From Parafilimonas sp. (lineage in GTDB: Bacteria > Bacteroidota > Bacteroidia > Chitinophagales > Chitinophagaceae): 8,545 nt of DNA. Below, one piece after another: positions 5,772 to 8,545 of this stretch. The stretch covers positions 1 through 8,545 of the forward strand of contig JAHEZC010000076.1 in NCBI GenBank assembly GCA_023251275.1, written 5' to 3'. The stretch's first letter is position 1, and each line of letters starts with the position of its first letter. The notes beneath the pieces were generated by a model that did not search any database, was not told the origin of the DNA, and saw only the letters and a program-made list of their open reading frames with translations. The translations under genes were made by a program, and so were the position numbers.

Positions 5772-7925
5772 CTAAGTTACAGGTGAGCCTTCATTTATTT
5801 TGTCGTCAGGGTTGATGAAATGCAATTTGCCTTCTTTGTCTTCTGCCATCAATATCATGCCATTGCTTTCAATGCCACGCATTTTACGCGGAGCAAGATT
5901 GGCTACTACCACGACCTGTTTGCCAACAATCTCTTCGGGTTTAAAATGCAACGCAATGCCTGATACAATGGTTCTTGTTTCAAAGCCCAAATCAATTAGC
6001 AGCTTCAAAAGTTTATCTGCCTTTTCCACTTTTTCTGCCGAGACAATGGTCCCGGTACGCAAGTCGAGTTTGGCGAAATCGTCGTATTGAATAGTTGATT
6101 TGTTGGCTGGTTGATTGGTTGATTTATCATTGGTTCCCATTTTTTCTGATTTCTCATTGTTGGGTTCGGATTTTATTGATCCACTTCTCAACTTTTCGAC
6201 CTGGTAACTTAACTCATGATCTTCAATTTTTCTGAACAATAATTCCGGCGGTCTTAAACTATAGCCTACGCTTAATAATTTTATTTTACCTGCATTTTTC
6301 CAGTCCAGTATTTTATCCACTACTTTCAGCATGTGCAGCAGCTTCTTTGATGTAAAAGGAAGAAATGGATTGATAAGGATAGCGAGATTGGCGGTTAACT
6401 GCAGGCAGAGATGAATACAATTATCAATCAGTTTGTGATTCACCATAGCATCGGACTCAAAAGCTCCCCCGCTGGGGGGATTTAGGGGGACTTTCTTCCA
6501 TGGCTCTTTTTCCTGCAAATATTTATTTCCTTTTCTTGCAAGGTCAATCACTTCAAACAATGCTTCGCGGAATTTATATTCTTCAATACAATTCTCAACT
6601 TTGGTTTTTGCATTTTTAATTTCTTCGATTAGTATTCTATCTGTTTCATCCATCACATCAGTATGTAATGGCGGCACTTTCCCATTGCACAGTTTATGCA
6701 TCAATACAAAAGTCCGGTTCACAAAATTTCCAAAAATAGCTACCAGTTCACTGTTGTTTTTTTCCTGGAAATCTTTCCACGTAAAATCATTGTCTTTTGT
6801 TTCGGGTGCATTACTGCACAGCACATATCGCAGTACATCTTCACAGCCTGGGAAATCCTTCACATATTCATTCACCCATACAGCCCAGTTGCGTGAGGTA
6901 GAGACCTTATCGCCTTCAATATTCAGAAACTCATTTGCAGGAACATTATCCGGCAATACAAAATTACCATGCGCTTTGAGCATCGCAGGAAAGATGATAC
7001 AGTGAAAAACAATATTATCCTTGCCGATAAAATGAACAAGTTTTGTATCTTCTTTACACCAGTAATCAGCCCATTGGGGAGTAAGTTCTTTTGTAGCGCT
7101 GATATAACCGATCGGCGCATCAAACCACACGTACAATACTTTGCCTTCCGCATCCGGCAATGGGACTTTTATGCCCCAGTTGCTGTCTCTTGTCATCGCT
7201 CTTGACTGCAAACCGTTATCCAGCCAGCTTTTGCACTGACCGTAAACATTGTTCTTCCATTCCTTATGCCCTTCCAGTATCCATTCTTTCAGCCATGATT
7301 CGTAATTCTGTAAAGGAAAGTACCAATGCTTTGTTTTTTTCTTTACAGGTATTGCATCACTCAGCGTACTTCTTGGATTGATCAATAGCTCCGGTGATAA
7401 TGAACTCCCGCAACGTTCACATTGATCTCCGTAAGCATTCGGGTTACTGCACACCGGGCAGGTACCAGTAATATATCGGTCTGCTAAAAATATTTTTGCA
7501 TTTTCATCATAATACTGCTCTGTTTCTTTTTCTTCGAACAAACCTTCATCATATAATTTTTTGAAAAATGCTGCTGCAGTTTCGTGATGTACTTGATTTG
7601 ATGTGCGTGAATAAATATCAAATGAAATCCCCATCTGCTCAAAACTTTCTTTGATGATGGCATGATATTTATCTACTATCTGCTGAGGTGAAACGCCTTC
7701 CTTCATAGCACGAATCGTAATAGGCACACCATGTTCATCGCTGCCGCCAACAAATACCACATCTCTTTTCTGTGCACGCAGGTAGCGCACATAAATATCT
7801 GCCGGTACATACACACCTGCCATGTGACCGATGTGTACCGGCCCATTGGCATAAGGTAATGCTGCGGTGATTAAGTATCTGCCCCAAACCCCTAAAGGGG
7901 CTTTTTTATCCTCTCCAATATTCAT
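5772..7925 (-). CDS. metG: Methionyl-tRNA synthetase with fused C-terminal tRNA-binding domain
   Basis: This essential cytoplasmic enzyme charges tRNA(Met) with methionine using ATP. The 717-residue protein has all expected parts: the class I HIGH motif (31-34), a zinc knuckle with Cys156, Cys159, Cys169 and Cys172 in the connective domain, the KMSKS-loop equivalent KVSTS (340-344), the helical anticodon-binding domain (about 385-580), and a C-terminal Trbp111-like OB fold (about 613-717, from [11 protein letters not shown]) that aids tRNA binding and dimerisation. The ATG at 7925 is the only canonical start before HIGH, and an in-frame stop lies nine codons upstream of it. The N-terminal extension (residues 1-15), a segment at about 478-491 and the linker at about 600-611 are encoded by repeat-like DNA, described separately. 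The frame is intact throughout. A divergent carboxypeptidase gene starts 230 bp away. Confidence 0.98.
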   Translation of the reverse strand: MNIGEDKKAPLGVWGRYLITAALPYANGPVHIGHMAGVYVPADIYVRYLRAQKRDVVFVGGSDEHGVPITIRAMKEGVSPQQIVDKYHAIIKESFEQMGISFDIYSRTSNQVHHETAAAFFKKLYDEGLFEEKETEQYYDENAKIFLADRYITGTCPVCSNPNAYGDQCERCGSSLSPELLINPRSTLSDAIPVKKKTKHWYFPLQNYESWLKEWILEGHKEWKNNVYGQCKSWLDNGLQSRAMTRDSNWGIKVPLPDAEGKVLYVWFDAPIGYISATKELTPQWADYWCKEDTKLVHFIGKDNIVFHCIIFPAMLKAHGNFVLPDNVPANEFLNIEGDKVSTSRNWAVWVNEYVKDFPGCEDVLRYVLCSNAPETKDNDFTWKDFQEKNNSELVAIFGNFVNRTFVLMHKLCNGKVPPLHTDVMDETDRILIEEIKNAKTKVENCIEEYKFREALFEVIDLARKGNKYLQEKEPWKKVPLNPPSGGAFESDAMVNHKLIDNCIHLCLQLTANLAILINPFLPFTSKKLLHMLKVVDKILDWKNAGKIKLLSVGYSLRPPELLFRKIEDHELSYQVEKLRSGSIKSEPNNEKSEKMGTNDKSTNQPANKSTIQYDDFAKLDLRTGTIVSAEKVEKADKLLKLLIDLGFETRTIVSGIALHFKPEEIVGKQVVVVANLAPRKMRGIESNGMILMAEDKEGKLHFINPDDKINEGSPVT
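6092..6123. repeat. Tandem octamer array inside the metG linker
   Basis: Four 8-bp units on the plus strand read TAGTTGAT, TTGTTGGC, TGGTTGAT, TGGTTGAT; the last two are identical. The gene strand reads ATCAACCA-type units. They encode a Thr/Asn/Gln/Pro/Lys-rich stretch (residues about 601-612) in the linker between the anticodon-binding domain and the OB fold, where length and composition are free to vary. The 8-bp period is not a multiple of three, so gain or loss of single units would break the frame. Confidence 0.65.
6453..6496. repeat. G/C-run palindromic element inserted in frame in metG
   Basis: On the plus strand TCCCCC (6465-6470) and GGGGGA (6475-6480) form a perfect stem around GCTG, followed by TTTAGGGGGACTTT. 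On the gene strand the CCCCCTAAATCCCCCC core is flanked by AAAGT on one side and an AGCTTTTGAG tail on the other. It encodes about residues 478-491 ([13 protein letters not shown]) between two helices of the anticodon-binding domain, just after the EKEPWK segment. G/C runs of this sort stand out against the AT-rich surroundings and match a repeat type I associate with Bacteroidota intergenic regions. That association is from memory. Confidence 0.7.
7882..7907. repeat. CCCCT/AGGGG palindromic repeat in the N-terminal codons of metG
   Basis: The plus strand reads CCCC, AAA, then CCCCTAAAGGGG (7889-7900) and CTTTTTT. The hairpin arms are CCCCT and AGGGG around AA. On the gene strand it encodes KKAPLGVWG (residues 7-15), directly before the conserved [14 protein letters not shown]. 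It looks like a terminator-type or dispersed repeat captured by the reading frame and shares the CCCCTAAA core with the element at 6453-6496. Confidence 0.65.
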
Positions 7926-8018
7926 CGTCTGTTTTTTATTTGCTTGTAGTCAACCTCTGTTTTTTCTTAATTCCTTTTCTGTGTAATCGTTGTCGCATCC
8001 TTAATCAAGATTGCTTAT

Positions 8019-8037
8019 TCAGTGTTCCGAACATTGA
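8019..8037. promoter_or_regulatory. Dyad in the metG/carboxypeptidase divergent region, possible operator
   Basis: TCAGTGTTCCGAACATTGA is a 19-bp dyad: eight of nine positions pair about a central C, with a perfect TGTTC/GAACA core. It lies roughly midway between the two divergent starts. It could bind a dimeric regulator or form a hairpin in the metG leader. No regulator is encoded nearby in the window. Confidence 0.3.
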
Positions 8038-8096
8038 TCATTTAATAATGCTCAATGCTTATTATAAGGAATGAATTTGAACGAATAAAAGGACTG

Positions 8097-8129
8097 CAAA
8101 AATAGGTAAAGGAAGGAAACGTTTTAAAA
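8097..8129 (-). promoter_or_regulatory. Candidate Bacteroidota-type promoter for metG
   Basis: On the minus strand TATTTTTG (8104-8097) matches the Bacteroidota -7 consensus TAnnTTTG exactly. A TTTT (8129-8126) lies 21 nt upstream and matches the -33 TTTG at three of four positions. Transcription would start near 8090 and give a leader of roughly 165 nt that includes the dyad at 8019-8037. In this AT-rich region such matches can arise by chance. Confidence 0.25.
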
Positions 8130-8155
8130 TGAGGATAAGTTAATAATATTGCCTT

Positions 8156-8545
8156 ATGGTAATCATTCCGCCTTACCTGAAGAAAGGTGATACAATGGGT
8201 GTTATTTGTCCTTCCGGTTTTATGCCTGCCGAAAAAGCGCAGACATGTATATCTGTGCTGCAGCAATGGGGTTATAAAATAAAAACCGGAAAAACTTTGG
8301 GCAATCAATTCCATTATTTTTCAGGCACAGATGAAGAAAGACTAAGCGATCTGCAGGCAATGCTCGATGATGCGGCAATAAAAGCTGTTTTTTGTGCCCG
8401 CGGCGGCTATGGATTAAGCAGGATCATTGATAAGGTTGATTTTACGCATTTCAAAAAAAATAGAAAATGGATCATTGGCTTCAGCGATGTTACTATTTTG
8501 CATACCCATATTTATTTGCGTTTCAATATCGCGACCATACATTCT
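8156..8545 (+). CDS. LD-carboxypeptidase, peptidase family S66 (N-terminal part)
   Basis: S66 enzymes are cytoplasmic serine peptidases that remove the terminal D-alanine from murein tetrapeptides during peptidoglycan recycling; some relatives act on microcin-type compounds. The 130 visible residues match the family's N-terminal domain: IIPPYLKKGDTMGVICPSG (3-21), YFSGTDEERLSDL (54-66), the CARGGYGLSRI segment (80-90), and IIGFSDVT (106-113). The nucleophile by homology to Pseudomonas aeruginosa LdcA is Ser110 in GFSD. The Glu and His of the triad would lie beyond the window edge. The ATG at 8156 is the only possible start, because an in-frame TAA lies at 8144-8146. There is no signal peptide and no Shine-Dalgarno. 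It is divergent from metG across 230 bp. Confidence 0.93.
   Translation, partial: MVIIPPYLKKGDTMGVICPSGFMPAEKAQTCISVLQQWGYKIKTGKTLGNQFHYFSGTDEERLSDLQAMLDDAAIKAVFCARGGYGLSRIIDKVDFTHFKKNRKWIIGFSDVTILHTHIYLRFNIATIHS

Noticed and set aside
6923..7153. Minus-strand open frame in another phase within metG
   Set aside because: It overlaps the conserved catalytic core of MetG, which is intact in its own frame, so there is no sign of a frameshift.
7889..7907. Plus-strand intrinsic terminator (CCCCT/AGGGG stem then T6)
   Set aside because: No plus-strand gene ends before it. The sequence lies within the metG coding region, so it is treated as a repeat.
8042..8314. Minus-strand open frame of 90 codons over the divergent region
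   Set aside because: It runs antisense through the conserved LD-carboxypeptidase N-terminus and its product is not recognisable.

Overview
The window looks like chromosomal DNA of a Bacteroidota bacterium, most likely a member of the Chitinophagaceae or a close relative. The evidence is the AT-rich composition, the near absence of Shine-Dalgarno sequences before good start codons, the Bacteroidota-type topoisomerase IV A subunit, a methionyl-tRNA synthetase with a fused C-terminal tRNA-binding domain, and intergenic repeats of a kind I associate with this phylum. The taxonomic call is inference; there is no rRNA in the window.

Layout: five complete genes lie on the minus strand. Read in their own direction (right to left) they are metG (methionyl-tRNA synthetase), a beta-hydroxyacid dehydrogenase-like NADP oxidoreductase, a DUF1835-type protein of unknown function, parC (topoisomerase IV subunit A) and prmC (release factor glutamine methyltransferase). 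At the right edge a divergent plus-strand gene for an S66-family LD-carboxypeptidase starts and runs out of the window. At the left edge, 12 codons of a minus-strand reading frame plus two hairpins upstream look like the left end of an IS200/IS605-type insertion sequence.

The genes are mostly housekeeping (translation, DNA topology, cell-wall recycling) and do not form one pathway. MetG and PrmC both serve translation, at tRNA charging and at termination. DUF1835-parC-prmC are closely spaced (51 and 74 bp gaps) and could be co-transcribed. A 291-bp gap separates them from the oxidoreductase, and a strong palindrome sits between that gene and metG.

The most unusual feature is the repeat load. 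I see no new defence or biosynthetic system. Instead, several short repeats of intergenic character lie inside or against coding sequence. metG holds three: a CCCCT/AGGGG palindrome in its N-terminal extension, a C5/G5 palindrome element in frame in the anticodon-binding domain, and an array of octamers in the linker before the tRNA-binding domain. A perfect 16-bp-arm palindrome follows its stop codon. A heptamer array supplies the last codons and the stop of prmC. This resembles in-frame palindromic-element insertion as described in Rickettsia, here in an essential synthetase.
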